The notes under the pieces are model-generated. The model was given only the letters and a program-made list of their open reading frames with translations, ran no database searches and was not told the DNA's origin. Source: Nothopassalora personata (Eukaryota; Ascomycota; Dothideomycetes; Mycosphaerellales; Mycosphaerellaceae). From it: a stretch of DNA of 64,000 nucleotides. The position numbers were made by a program, and so were the translations under genes. The stretch spans positions 5,208,001-5,272,000 of the forward strand of contig CM066292.1 in NCBI GenBank assembly GCA_033816765.1, in the 5' to 3' direction. Positions 9,907 through 20,754 of the stretch are shown in pieces; positions within the stretch are counted from its first letter, which is position 1; every line of letters begins with the position of its first letter.

Positions 9907-10780
9907 TTCAATAGCGGTAAAAGAGAGGGTGTCTAAAATTAGACTTGGAGAAGTGCTACTTTTAGTGGGTCGTGTCATCCCCCTGGGTCGCATACGAATT
10001 TCTCCATCAAAGACATCTTGCGTGCTTGCTCTGCGACACATAACGCTTTCCATGATTGCAGCGCTCCCTTGAAGTCAAATTTCTTGCCGCCCATCCGTCA
10101 TCCAAGCGCGCAAAAGGGACATATTGCTCGCGGCCGGCGATTGTACTGCTGCCCCTTGAGATCGCAAACTCGGTGCTGCGTCGAATTGCTTGAGCCTTTA
10201 TGGATATACCATCGTGCGAGACGGTCCTGGTATTATGAGTCCTGGCCATTATCGAAGAGCAGAGCATCCATAATAATGTACAGTGCTCGTGTTGCCATCA
10301 TAGGAAGTTAAATAGCTTGCGCGATCTTTCTCTTGTGAAAGCCAGAGCGCAGTGAAGGAACACCTTGTATCTAGTTAGGCGAAGGGACACCACCCCCGCG
10401 GGGGGGGGCCTTAGGGTGGCTCGGCGATTAGGCCAAGCCGTGCTGCATAGTGTCTGACTCCACATAGCACGAAAATGGAATAATCAATCAATCAGTCAAT
10501 CAATCAATCAATCAATCAGTCAATCAATCAATCAATCAATCAACCAATCAATCAAGTGGAGGAAGGAAGCTCGGCCAAGCAGTTCCGTCCCGAAGTATAG
10601 CCGAGCCTAGCCGAGATCTCGCGACAGCATGCCATCGTGCACTCCGACAGCATCATCAATGTCTTTCCTCCTTGCCTTCGACTCCCTCAGCGCTTCCCAC
10701 CGACATTCGCTGTAAAGACATTCTTACAGGAGTGCCCATCCTCATGACCTGACGGGAAAGCTGTGCCGACGGCGAGGAGG
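9907..10780. other. Intergenic DNA upstream of ATM1
   Basis: No gene is supported. A short duplicated phrase (GTGTCTAAAA/T) near 9854 and 9929 flanks the right end of the mariner. A GC-rich imperfect hairpin lies at about 10390-10420 (CCACCCCCGCGGGGGGG, then GGGTGG). A tetranucleotide microsatellite follows at 10482-10554. The last 200 nt before the ATM1 ATG are the likely promoter; I see no clear TATA box. Confidence 0.45.
10482..10554 (+). repeat. (AATC)n microsatellite
   Basis: About 18 tandem copies of AATC, with a few AGTC and AACC variants. Confidence 0.95.
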
Positions 10781-13045
10781 ATGTTAGCCAGCAGGGTATG
10801 CCTCCGGGCAGCTGTAAGGCCTTGTCTTGCACAGAACAAGGCCGTCACCCTGAGAAGCAGTATCCCCATACAACTCCAGGAGTCATGGCAAGCGCGAAGC
10901 ATATTCGCGACGACCCCTCGGCACAGAAAGGACGAAGCACGAGCACGGACTGCTCCGCAAGAGAAGGAGCAGAAGCAACAGCAACCTGCGGAAGAAAAGG
11001 TCCCCGTGAGTGTTGCGAAGGACGACAAGCCAGAGAAGCCACCTACAAAGAATAATTCACTTCTCGCTGAGCAGACAGTCTCGCACAAGGAGCAGAGAAA
11101 GGCAGATTGGACTATCATCAAGGATATGGCGCACTATTTGTGGCCCAAGAACGACTTCAATACTCGTTTCAGGGTGGGCTTGAGTGTTGGTCTCCTTGTA
11201 GGGGCGAAGGTGGGCAGCCTTCACATGTACGATAACCCTCGCACACCATTGATAGATGATGTAGGTCCTGAATGTGCAAGTTCCATTCTACTTCAAAACA
11301 ATCGTGGACTCCATGAACGTCGATTTCGCAGCTGTCGGAGGTACTGCAATGACAGTCGCTGGTGCAGCCATCTTCTCATGTTGGTCAATATCCTATGCCT
11401 TGGTCGCCACTCTAGCTCATACTGCACAGATGGCGCCGCCAGAATTGGAGCTGCCGTGTTCCAAGAATTTCGTAACGCCATTTTCGCAACAGTCTCACAA
11501 GGCGCCATCCGGAGGGTGGCAGCTAACATTTTCGAGCATCTGCTCAAACTAGATCTCAACTTCCACCTGTCACGGCAGACCGGTGGTCTGACGAGAGCAA
11601 TTGATCGTGGTACAAAAGGTATCAGCTTTTTGCTGACAAGCATGGTCTTCCACATTATACCGACAGCTCTAGAGATCAGTCTCGTTTGTGGCATCCTCAC
11701 CTACCAGTTCGGTTGGAAATTTGCCGTGCTCACGGTCGGCACAATGGCAGCATATTCTTGGTTCACCATCGCAACAACCGCCTGGCGAACGAAATTTCGC
11801 AAGCAAGCCAATGCTGCCGACAACAAGGGCGCAACAGTCGCAGTCGATAGCTTGATCAACTACGAAGCCGTCAAATACTTCAACAACGAGGCATATGAAG
11901 CCAAACGCTACGACAGCGCGTTGAAAACCTACCAAGACGCCAGCATCAAAGTCCAGACATCCCTGGCATACCTCAACAGCGGTCAAAATCTCATCTTCTC
12001 CACCGCCCTTACTGCCATGATGTACATGGCCGCCCAAGGTGTAGCCACCGGCCAACTCACAGTCGGCGACCTGGTCCTCGTCAATCAGCTCGTCTTCCAA
12101 CTCTCCGTGCCGCTCAACTTCCTTGGCAGCGTATACCGCGAACTCCGCCAATCGCTCCTCGACATGGAAACCCTCTTCAACCTCCAAAAGGTCAACGTCG
12201 CCATCAAAGAGTCTAAGAACGCCAAAGACCTCGTCCTCAACAAAGGTGGCGAAATCAGGTTCGAAAATGTGTCCTTCGGTTACCGCCCCGACCGCCCCAT
12301 CCTCCAGGGCCTCAACCTCATAATCCCAGCCGGCAAAAAGGTCGCCATCGTCGGACCTTCAGGATGCGGCAAGTCTACAATTCTCCGCCTCCTCTTCCGC
12401 TTCTATGACGTCCAGAGCGGCCGCATCACAGTCGATGGTCAAGACATCCGAGACGTAAGCCTTGAATCCCTCCGCAGATCCATCGGCGTCGTACCGCAAG
12501 ACACCCCCCTCTTCAACGATACCATCGAACACAACATCCGCTACGGGAAGATCGACTCTCCCAAGGAAGCCGTCATCGCCGCAGCAAAGCGCGCAAAAAT
12601 TCATGAAATTATCGAATCTCTTCCGGACGGCTATGCAACGATGGTCGGCGAGCGCGGGATGATGATCTCTGGTGGCGAGAAGCAGCGCCTTGCTGTGTCC
12701 CGTCTCATCTTGAAGGACCCGCCGTTATTGTTCTTCGATGAGGCGACGAGTGCGCTGGATACGCATACTGAGCAGCTGTTGTTGCATAACATCAATAGCA
12801 TTTTGAAAGAGAAAGCAAGGACTAGTGTATTCATCGCGCATCGGTTACGGACGATTTATGATTCCGATCTGATTATTGTGCTCAAGGATGGGCATGTGGC
12901 GGAGCAGGGGACGCATGAGAAGTTGGTAGATAGTGATGGGATCTATAGTGAGCTTTGGAGTGCGCAGGAGATGGCGTTTGTGGATGAAGAAGAAGGTGAA
13001 AAAGGGCGAGAGGGAGGGGCGAAGGCAGAGGAGAAGGTGCAGTAG
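10781..13045 (+). CDS. ATM1: Mitochondrial Fe-S cluster ABC transporter ATM1
   Basis: This is an inner-mitochondrial-membrane half-transporter that exports a sulphur/glutathione compound needed for cytosolic Fe-S protein assembly. Three exons fit the family: 10781-11209, 11265-11379 and 11430-13045. The joins restore [12 protein letters not shown] and [14 protein letters not shown]. Without splicing the region reads as nonsense. The first intron has an unusual GTGGGC donor. The start at 10781 gives an Arg-rich, acid-poor presequence ([20 protein letters not shown]), as expected for import. The transmembrane domain spans roughly 110-390. The nucleotide-binding domain has Walker [10 protein letters not shown], a Q-loop, signature [13 protein letters not shown], Walker [13 protein letters not shown] and the IAHRLRT His loop. 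At about 719 residues it has normal length. The C-terminus is charged and low complexity. Confidence 0.93.
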   Translation: MLASRVCLRAAVRPCLAQNKAVTLRSSIPIQLQESWQARSIFATTPRHRKDEARARTAPQEKEQKQQQPAEEKVPVSVAKDDKPEKPPTKNNSLLAEQTVSHKEQRKADWTIIKDMAHYLWPKNDFNTRFRVGLSVGLLVGAKVGSLHMYDNPRTPLIDDVGPECASSILLQNNRGLHERRFRSCRRYCNDSRWCSHLLMLVNILCLGRHSSSYCTDGAARIGAAVFQEFRNAIFATVSQGAIRRVAANIFEHLLKLDLNFHLSRQTGGLTRAIDRGTKGISFLLTSMVFHIIPTALEISLVCGILTYQFGWKFAVLTVGTMAAYSWFTIATTAWRTKFRKQANAADNKGATVAVDSLINYEAVKYFNNEAYEAKRYDSALKTYQDASIKVQTSLAYLNSGQNLIFSTALTAMMYMAAQGVATGQLTVGDLVLVNQLVFQLSVPLNFLGSVYRELRQSLLDMETLFNLQKVNVAIKESKNAKDLVLNKGGEIRFENVSFGYRPDRPILQGLNLIIPAGKKVAIVGPSGCGKSTILRLLFRFYDVQSGRITVDGQDIRDVSLESLRRSIGVVPQDTPLFNDTIEHNIRYGKIDSPKEAVIAAAKRAKIHEIIESLPDGYATMVGERGMMISGGEKQRLAVSRLILKDPPLLFFDEATSALDTHTEQLLLHNINSILKEKARTSVFIAHRLRTIYDSDLIIVLKDGHVAEQGTHEKLVDSDGIYSELWSAQEMAFVDEEEGEKGREGGAKAEEKVQ

Positions 13046-13567
13046 CTGGATGTCTGCAGAACTCTCCAACAGGCCTGTTCACTGGCTGGGCGGTCTGATG
13101 GTCTCCAATGCCCGATGCCAAATGACAGGTTGACGGCATCCAGTCACATCGGCAGTATAGCCTCATATCCGTTCTCACATGCGGCTTCAGGGCGGCAAAA
13201 CGAGAAATTCAGACTCAGATCTTACCTCTCAAAGCGGCTTATGTATTATGATGACAGCTCCACAACACGTCGCGTCGCTTCCTTCTTGCCAGCGTAATGA
13301 GCAGTATCGGACGCGATCTCATACAGATCAGACAGCAAAGACGAAGAAGATCGCCGCTACAAATGCGTTGGCGATGCACTGGCGCAAGCGAATCTCGGGT
13401 TCCGCCACACGCTGGACGAGTCGTGAACTCATCTTCGCCAGCCAACTCGGGAAGCGCGTCAACCTCGCCGAGTGGCAGATGGTCCATCAACATTGGGAAT
13501 CATCTAGGCAATCAGAACACCGTCAACAAGCTCGTCACCAGCAATCCCAAGTCAGGCTGGCCTGCTC
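13046..13567. other. Gene-free DNA after ATM1
   Basis: The open frames here start at non-ATG codons and have no recognisable content. I see no gene, repeat or RNA. Confidence 0.4.
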
Positions 13568-13800
13568 CTAACGCTTGGCAGGATCCAGGGCCTTGTCCGC
13601 CCATCGGATGACTGCAGGCGCAACAACACCAGAGACCACTCCGCCAAGAACAGCAGCTGTCCCTGGTTCAATGGCACACTTGGAGAGACCGCCGCCGGAC
13701 GGTGGCCTTCTGGTGTTCCTGTGACATACCTGCCGCTCTGCAGCGGAGCTGCGACGGCGAGGGTGACGACGGCGAGGTTTGCGAGGAACTACATTTTCAT
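13568..13800 (-). pseudogene. Decayed small secreted protein
   Basis: On the minus strand an ATG at 13800 is followed after three codons by TAG, then by a good hydrophobic signal sequence (FLANLAVVTLAVAAPLQSG). A canonical GTATGT donor follows at about 13729 and a plausible acceptor 50 nt on. Downstream, in a different frame from the one that splicing would give, lies a compact peptide, GLSKCAIEPGTAAVLGGVVS and GVVAPAVIRWADKALDPAKR, ending in a stop at 13568. The TAG is one C-to-T step from a Gln codon. I read this as a secreted protein gene of about 70 residues killed by a nonsense mutation and a frameshift. The family is unknown. It could also be chance. Confidence 0.35.
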
Positions 13801-15100
13801 GTCAGGAGAGGTCTGTTTGTCTCAGAAAAGTGACTGAGAAACTGGTGATGGAACGACTGATGGAGGTGCTGATGCTGATGATGGACTCGATCAAACGGCG
13901 ATTCGTCCCATCTTATGTCTTCTCGACAGTCTTTGTCGATCGCGTCCAAACCTGCCGAACAACAGCTCGACCTTCGACAGTAACGATCCGCCGAAGCTAA
14001 ACACTCTTTGACCATCCATCTGCCGAAAGTGTCGGCATTGACGATGCCTCGACCAAGATGCGATCCTTCGCCTCCTGAAGTTGTCGCCGGCATCGATGCC
14101 TGAACCAAGATGTCAACACTCCCACCCGGACTGAATCGTATTGCTCGAGCAAGACTGTCTCGGGCCCAATGCTTCCGACGACGAGGTCGACTTCAGGTTG
14201 CGATTTGTCGCGGATGCTTTTCCGCATCGATCTGGACATTAAGCTCGGGCTTGTGCAAGCATTCACAAATCATCATAGCATGGAAATGCCGGGGTTATTG
14301 TGCTAACCGCCTTGCGTCGATAGTAGTAGCCATTCTGGTTGCATTATATTGTAGTGAGGTCGCAATTATATGGTGTAGCTACCCTTTGCATCGACTGCTG
14401 CTGATCGCAATGGAAAGCCGCAATGGGTAAATGCGATTTTGCTATAGTGCGATACCCCTGTCTGTCTGTCAGATCCCAAGACTGCCAAGCAAGACCAGCA
14501 ACTTCACGCCGTCCACAGTTTGTCCGCTGACATTCGTCACAGCGTCTTAGTGTTACACATGCCCCGCCGCCCTACCTCACGACCTTTGTTCATAACGATC
14601 GACATAGCCTGGTCACTGCGCCTGGCTGTGAGCTTCGAGTGGGATCTCCAAGCCTAACGATCATCATCCTGAGACCTGAGGGACTTGTTCCACATACCAC
14701 TGTGGAGATGACCATCACTTGATAGACTCTGCGCCATGCCAACATCGCTATCCCACGCGATCGCGACTTCTCGGCATAGGCGCGATGCCATTGACGAGGT
14801 CGACAGAGCCAGAACATCGTTCTCAACTTCCGAATGCATAGCTCAGGTTTCCTCTTTGGAGTGATTTGTATGGAGTGGCAAAGGTTGAGAGAGGCTGCTT
14901 CGAAGACGCGAGTCTCACAGCAATTTCTGGGCATCGAGGGTGGAGTTTTCCATACGATGGCACAACGTCGTTGATGGAAAGATGTGACATAGCGAGTTTC
15001 GACGATGAGCGAGCCATTGAATTGTATAAAGCTCATGGATTCCTCCTTTCAAGGACAAATCAGCAACCACAAGCTCCTCAAATAAACACAGCAATTTGCA
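13801..15100. other. Gene-free DNA
   Basis: Several short frames occur on both strands (for example around 13997-14266 minus) but begin at GTG or TTG and show no family resemblance. No RNA gene or mobile element is visible. It separates two decayed secreted-protein genes. Confidence 0.4.
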
Positions 15101-15106
15101 CAGCGA

Positions 15107-15715
15107 AAATCTCCATTCCTCCTAAAGGCTTCAATCGCCGCGGCAATCCTAGCCTTTTGCGCCACCAATGCTATCGCCGCACTAAATCTCTGGCGAGGTA
15201 TACTTCCCACTTCCATTTGTCTAATGACAGGATGACCAACTATTGACAAGTTACTCTCCAAGAGAGTGGACTGTGCTGGCAAGGCGTTCCCTGCTATCTG
15301 GCCATAGCCTCAAGCAGAGCTTAAGTGCAGCACGCCTGATGTCGAGGACCCACGCGATCCCTTTGTTGATGAGGGTATCGTCGGCAAACGCTAACTCTAG
15401 TTACTTTCCGAACGCGTCAAGGACCCTTTGCGCAACTTCGCTAACAGCATCAACCTCAAGAACGACAACCAACTCACTCCATTCGACGACGCATACATGA
15501 TTGGCAAGCGCGAGGCTACGCCAGCACCATCTTTGAACAAGATCGGTGACCTGTTCAATGGCATTGACGCCAACGACAACAGCGCCTTGAGTCAACGCGA
15601 TGTTCTGTTCGGCAAGCGCGAGGCCGCACACGAACCGTTCCTCAATATGGTCGGTGGCTTGATCGAGGGCATTGACTCCAACGACAACAGCGCCTTGAAT
15701 CCACTGACGGTTTGA
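15107..15715 (+). pseudogene. Decayed secreted Kex2-repeat peptide precursor
   Basis: One frame (frame 2) carries first a clear signal peptide (KSPFLLKASIAAAILAFCAT then NAIAA) at about 15107-15180, then, after a likely short intron from 15198, an array of segments separated by Gly-Lys-Arg. Three GKR sites are visible. Two are followed by Glu-Ala, the arrangement used by Kex2-type then Ste13-type proteases. The two best units share a 36-codon period: LFNGIDANDNSALSQRD..GKREA and LIEGIDSNDNSALNPLTV, including a 31-bp DNA match with one difference at 15560-15590 and 15668-15698. The frame is broken by TAG (after AIWP), and by TAA and TAG right after the first GKR. Each is one C-to-T change from a Gln codon in a CpA context. 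No ATG precedes the signal peptide in frame. Intact relatives would release short peptides (pheromone-like, or RiPP/KEP type); which type is unknown. Confidence 0.55.
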
Positions 15716-16695
15716 TCGGTGGGGGCTGGAGGATCCTGTGACATGTGCCTTATGGACAGTATGAGATGGTGACGATGTGATGCAGCTGGCAGGATGAGGG
15801 AAAATTTTGTTGTGCTCAATTTTGACTTTCCTTGGGCAATGTATGTAAGCCACTGGTGTTCTGCAGAGAATGGAGTTTTTGATCACAAGCGATCTTGGCG
15901 CCAGAGGATTGTTTCGAGTTTTTGACATGTGCGTTGGGGACATTGGTCGAAATTCCGCTGCGAGTCTCGCCGTGAGTGCATCTCCCTGTCCTGGTTTGCA
16001 TTGCAGTCCGGATGGACGGCAGATCAGAGACATTATCTATGTGCTCAACCATTGTATCAACTGTTTTCCCCGGGAGAGAGATGACTCTGCGCACCTGGGG
16101 GCAAATTCGTACATCGGCCCACTTTTTGATCCGATAGGTATCAAAGTCTGTCTGAGTCTGCCGATCTCGTCGGGGAGGAACATCCAGAAGACATCCATAG
16201 CCAGGACTGCACATGTTCATACGTAGAAGTCGGAGTGGAGTGGAGGTCACTGTCGGTGTCCTATAAAGCAATTCAGCTTGCCAGACTTGGTTCTCGGCAA
16301 GGGACTCCCAGCACAAACCAATCTGCAGTGCTTACTAGGGTCGAATTTGCAGTGCAAATGGTCTGGTTACCAGATACAGGCATGTAGCAGTAGACCCTGT
16401 ACGACTTTTGCAAGCATGCCCGTGTCACTCCGATAGTGCCATACAGTGTGCAGGCGTTGCTCCCCCTCTTGGTGTTCAACTAAGGCTCTCCAAAAAGGTC
16501 GAATTGACGCTACTTGTATTCTAGATCGCCGAATCATTGATGCCCCTCCACCATGGCCATGCCAGGTGTGGCCACGGATTTACTTGTAACGTGAATTGCT
16601 GAGCCGTCCAAATTCCTCACAAAGCTTCAAACTGCAATCTCTAATCTTCTACTGTCTTTCCATAGCGGCGGCGTGAAGCACGAATATTAGTGCAA
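15716..16695. other. Gene-free DNA
   Basis: A 118-codon frame starts at the ATG at 15870 (+) but shows no recognisable domain or signal peptide, and I do not call it a gene. Nothing else is supported. Confidence 0.35.
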
Positions 16696-17220
16696 GGAGA
16701 GTGAGCGCCTAGTCGAGCCTGGAGACGAACCATTATCACGTCTTGCCTCAAATGAGGAGTCCAGCATCAAGCCTGGCGAGAAGATATGGCAAACGAGTGC
16801 AAAGCTGGTGCTGGCCGTAGTCGTATCAATGAACCTGATTATTCTGGCTATCTGGGCTCGGTTCAGCCTCTCGGACAATCACAATGCAGCCTCTCGAGTT
16901 GGAAGAAGTAGCATTATTTGCAGGCCTTGAAGGAGCTCCGTGTCTGAAGCGAAGGATAAGGAATGCACCTTTAATCCGTTATCGTTCTGCTAGCTTCCGG
17001 AAGAGTGCCTGGATCACGATATGACGTAAACGTTTCTTGCTGCTGGACCTGGAGGAGGATGAAGATGGTATTTGAATGCCAACAAATCGGCCGAAGTCCC
17101 GCTTGAGTAATTTGGAATGGACCATGACCAGCATGCGTAGCTCAGAAATCAACTCCATCAGACAATTGTGCCTTCAGTTGGCTCAATTCCATACAGCGAT
17201 TTCGAAGGGACACAGAAGTC
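16696..17220 (+). pseudogene. Decayed single-pass membrane protein of a fungal CxFxPL family
   Basis: An open stretch without an ATG at its head (about 16696-16929) reads SERLVEPGDEPLSRLASNEE, then a strong transmembrane segment KLVLAVVVSMNLIILAIWAR. Some 30 nt further on, in the frame KDKECTFNPLSFC-stop-LPEECLDHDM, it shows the pattern C-x-F-(D/N)-P-L..W-(L/V)-P..C known from a lineage-expanded fungal family of short-tailed membrane proteins. Its usual Trp is a TAG here. A weaker later match (SEINSIRQLCLQLAQFHTAI) lies near 17130-17200, where relatives have a His/Cys-rich segment. Several stops and the missing start make it a relic. The function of the family is not known to me. Confidence 0.4.
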
Positions 17221-17992
17221 ATTGGTGAACTTGCAGGTATTGCAATAGTGCGTTAGGTCGAGACTAGTACTGGCAGATCCGGGATCTTGATATATCAGCT
17301 GGCTGAGATCAGTGAAAGTGCCTTGGAGACAGGCTCCTGTGCGTAGCTATGTCCCAGCAGCTTGATTTTGAGTGTCGACCTCATTGCAACGTCAGCCCCA
17401 TCATCCAATCATCGCGAAGCACGCGATGGCTAGGCATATACGACGTGTCCGACCGGCGAACCACCTCGCAGCGATGCTGCACTAGCTCGCCATGTGGCGC
17501 GATCGTGCAGTCGGGCGCCAGTAGCACTGCCTTACGCCGATATGTTCTGCTGCTGAAGAGGATCTCGCGTCTGTGCTAGAAAACTCTCGCTTCCACTTGA
17601 CCGTAGCCATGCCTGACATCACGAGTTGCCTGCAGCCTGCGGTGTGATAATTGGAGCACATAGCCGCGGATCTGCTGGGGCGGCCCTCTGTACTACGGGG
17701 CGCGCTTACCACGGAGATCAAGAATGCGCAGCAGTAGCGTACCATGCGCTGGGCTGGTGTCGGAGGGAGCACCATGTTGCCTCGTGGTCCGTGTGACACA
17801 CCCGCTGCATTATCTGCCGAAGACTGTATGCCTCGGTAACGCGAGACGTCGCGGCTAAAGGTTTTTTTGGGTGGGACTCTGAATTGCATGCTGCGCCAAA
17901 TCATGCCACAAGGGTATCTCATGTTCACGCTCGTCTCTTACAGCCAAACATTCTGCTGTCGCTCGACGCTTCTCACGCTTCTCTCGCCCTTC
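17221..17992. other. Gene-free DNA beyond the DIM1 3' end
   Basis: A 148-codon minus-strand frame (17482-17928) has no recognisable features. The part next to 17993 is probably the 3' UTR of DIM1. Confidence 0.35.
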
Positions 17993-19144
17993 TCAAGCGA
18001 AATGTATTCCCTCCTGATTGAACGCGTACAGCAACTTCAAGAAATCCCCCTCATCACACAATCTCGCCCTCTTATCCGCCAGCTCGGTTTCCACCTCCAG
18101 AACTTTCTTCACCTTAGTTCTCACCAGCTCCGCAACCTTGCCCTTCCTCTTGCGATTGGGATTGTTCGTCATCTTCCTCGCCTTCTTGTCCGCCTCTTCC
18201 TTGAAGAAATCAGGCAGATCCTCCTCATCATCGATGTCCATGAGTTCTTCGTCCAGACCGTCGTCAACTTCCATCTCTTCGTCTCCATTCTCTGCTGGCC
18301 CATCTTCCAGCGGTATATCGTTCTGCGCGCAATATGTTCTGTAGTTGCTCTCCAGCATCGCCATAACACTGTTCGTCCCGAGGAATCCGCTTCGGAGCAC
18401 TCTGTTCTTCCTCACAAAGCAAATTCGTAACAATCCGTCCCATTCATCGTAGCTGATCTGCGGTCTTGGATTCTTCGGCGAGATTCGCACCACATTCGAC
18501 TCGACCTGTGGCGGCGGATTGAAGTTATTCCTCCCCACCTTCATGACATGATCGACTTTCGCCCACATCTGACAGTTCACGCTCAGCCTGCTGTACAGCT
18601 TTTCTCCTGGTTTCGCGAACAGGCGCATGGCAAACTCGCGCTGAAACATGAGCACGCAGCTTCGTGGTCCTGGTGTAGTCGCGAGCAGTTTGAAGGTCAA
18701 GGGCGAGGAAATCTGGTAAGGCGTGTTCGATATGCAGACGTCGAAGTACGGGAGCTGCTCCATTTTGATCACGTCTCCCAATATCAACTCTAATCTCTTC
18801 GCCATGGGTGTGCCTTGAAATCGTTTTGTGAGTTCTGCAGCCATACGAGGGTCCTGCTCCACTGCGATTACTCGCTTCGCCTTCTCCAGGATTCGCGTCG
18901 TTAAATTCCCAGTACCGGGACCGACTTCAAGAACGATATCTGACTGTTTCACGTCGGCTTTATCGACAATCGCTTGCGCGACACCTGGGTTCTTGAGGAT
19001 ATGTTGACCGATGTCTGTGTTCATTTTGAAGATGGCGTTCTTCGAGGCCGAGGCTTTCTGTTTGCGCGCGGAAGCGCCGGCGTAGGGGTCAGATTTGGTG
19101 ATACCGCCGCCATGACTGCTGGCGGAGCGAGGAGTCTTCGGCAT
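17993..19144 (-). CDS. DIM1: rRNA adenine dimethyltransferase DIM1
   Basis: DIM1 dimethylates two adjacent adenosines near the 3' end of 18S rRNA and takes part in pre-rRNA processing in the nucleolus. This is a single exon of 383 residues from the ATG at 19144. The SAM-binding core is clear: [15 protein letters not shown], motif [11 protein letters not shown], an acidic residue in [16 protein letters not shown], and motif [14 protein letters not shown], where most relatives have [25 protein letters not shown] and the C-terminal [11 protein letters not shown] follow. An acidic insert (about residues 285-320, [20 protein letters not shown]) and a basic stretch ([18 protein letters not shown]) sit before the conserved C-terminus. 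The short basic N-terminal extension is usual for eukaryotic DIM1. Confidence 0.93.
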   Translation of the reverse strand: MPKTPRSASSHGGGITKSDPYAGASARKQKASASKNAIFKMNTDIGQHILKNPGVAQAIVDKADVKQSDIVLEVGPGTGNLTTRILEKAKRVIAVEQDPRMAAELTKRFQGTPMAKRLELILGDVIKMEQLPYFDVCISNTPYQISSPLTFKLLATTPGPRSCVLMFQREFAMRLFAKPGEKLYSRLSVNCQMWAKVDHVMKVGRNNFNPPPQVESNVVRISPKNPRPQISYDEWDGLLRICFVRKNRVLRSGFLGTNSVMAMLESNYRTYCAQNDIPLEDGPAENGDEEMEVDDGLDEELMDIDDEEDLPDFFKEEADKKARKMTNNPNRKRKGKVAELVRTKVKKVLEVETELADKRARLCDEGDFLKLLYAFNQEGIHFA

Positions 19145-19298
19145 CGTGGAGGGTGGGGAAGGTGGTGGATGTTGTGGCAGAAGGTGAAGACGAAGCTGGA
19201 ATCTCGAAGGTACATTTTCTGTGGAGCTTATCTTATCGAGCGTTGCCGGGTACCGATTGGACGACAGTCACCGGAGACTAAGGCATGGACCGAGATCA

Positions 19299-19385
19299 GA
19301 GTAATTACTATGATTACTCTCGAGTAACTTACTTCAGTTACTCCTACCCAAAAGTACTTTAGTCACTCCAGAGTAGGACTACTCT
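19299..19385. repeat. Three consecutive 7-bp-arm palindromes of GAGTAR type
   Basis: Within 87 nt there are three perfect short inverted repeats: GAGTAAT..ATTACTC (19299-19319), GAGTAAC..GTTACTC (19322-19343) and AGAGTAG-GA-CTACTCT (19370-19385). They lie about 155 nt upstream of the DIM1 ATG, between two minus-strand genes. They could be the relic of a small palindromic element or a cluster of dimeric factor sites. Confidence 0.6.
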
Positions 19386-19540
19386 CGTAGTAATTTACAG
19401 TATCACTTAGAAGACCCGAGGTTCATTGGACGGGCGCCATCATGTGGTGTCATGATTTCATCTTCAGCGCAATTTTCAATACTTGTTTGTGTACGTGCAA
19501 TGTGTTCTCTCTCCTACAATTACCATCCGACCGAAATGCC

Positions 19541-20754
19541 TCAACGCACCAACATCAACCTCCCATCCTCGTTTGTGATCCTCTCATCCAAATCCACAAT
19601 ATTCCGCTGCCACCCACCCCTCCCATCCCCAAGCTCCGCTTCAAAAACTCTCCCGCCCTCCGTCAGCCGCAAATTCCTCGCCGACGCCGCAAAATTCCCT
19701 CCCTTGGCCCAATGCAGCCCTCCATTCGTATTCGTAAAGCAATCATTCAAATCAATCTCAGACCGGACATGATGACCGTGAGTATTGCAAGCATTCGCGA
19801 CAAGTCTCGTCCCTTCGAGGTGCACGTCTCGACAGCTGGCGTGGAAGTTGCCTGCTAGGGCTGCGGCGCCTGAGGGTTGTTAGGAGAGGTTGTGAGGATT
19901 TCGAGAAATGCGGCGTACTAATGATGCTTACCGTGTCGCTTCTTCTTGCCGTGGGATGAGTCTGAACTGGAAGAGCTGGAAGAGGAGCTTGAGCTTGAGC
20001 CGCGGCGTCCGCTGTACTGTTTGTGCTTCTTTTCTTTTTTGTGCTTTTTCTTGTAGGTGTCTTGGAGCAGGCTGCCGGCTACTGCGCCGCCGATGCCGCC
20101 TAGGACGCCGTGGCCCATCTTGTGCCCGCCAAAAGCACCGGCTGCGCCGCCGGCCAAAGCGCCCATCAGACCGCGATCCCCTTCTTGGCCGGGCCCTGGC
20201 GGATACTGTCCAGCGGCTGCTGGGGCGCCGTACTGCTCCGCTGGACCACCGTAGTGGCCTGGTGCGGGCGCGTGGGCATTGGGTTGATCAAATTGTGATC
20301 GGAAGGCGTCGACATTGCCACCGTAGCCCTGCTGTTGCTGGTAGTGCTGTGGAGGAGGGTACTGTTGGTCGTAGTGTTGCAGAGGTGGCGGTGCTCCATA
20401 CTGTTCCTGTGGGCGATACTGCTCATCCTGACCGTAGCCTTGGTGGTAATAGCCTTGTTGCTGTGGCGGATAACCAGGCTGGCCGCCACTGTAGTTATCC
20501 TGGCCACCTTGGTTCACGGGACGATCATTGGGATATGACTGATATGGCTGCTCATTGCTACCGTCATAGCCCTGCGCAGATCCTTGCGGGTCGCCGTAGC
20601 CTGGTTGTTGTTGGTGGGTGGGATGTGGACTTTGTCCTTGGTGCTCTCCAGATTGGTAGTTACCATACTGCTGGCCTTGATCTTGGCCATACCCATAGTG
20701 AGGCGGTTGTTGGTCGCCGTAGCCATACTGGCCGTCGCCGGTGTTTCTAGTCAT
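19541..20754 (-). CDS. Glycine-rich protein with C-terminal CVNH domain
   Basis: There are two exons, 20754-19932 and 19869-19541, split by a GTAAGC..CAG intron of 62 nt; about 383 residues. I take the ATG at 20754 (MTRNTGDGQYGYGDQQPP). Residues 1-200 are a Gln/Tyr/Gly/Pro-rich disordered region. A glycine zipper follows (GLMGALAGGAAGAFGGHKMG, VLGGIGGAVAGSLL), then a Lys/His-rich stretch and a run of about 13 Ser (SSSDSSHGKKKRHG). Exon 2 encodes a CyanoVirin-N homology domain: GNFHASCRDVHLEGTRLVAN, SEIDLNDCFTNTNGGL, GNFAASARNLRL, RNIVDLDERITNEDGRL. CVNH domains bind mannose-type glycans in some members. There is no signal peptide, so a cytoplasmic or wall-associated role is open. Without the intron the protein would stop at KKRHGKHH and lose the lectin. 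Confidence 0.85.

Noticed and set aside
13997..14266. 89-codon minus ORF
   Set aside because: It begins with GTG, has no family resemblance and only chance length.
15401..16033. 210-codon minus-strand ORF with internal repeats
   Set aside because: It is the antisense shadow of the Kex2-repeat precursor; the repeat and signal peptide make sense only on the + strand.
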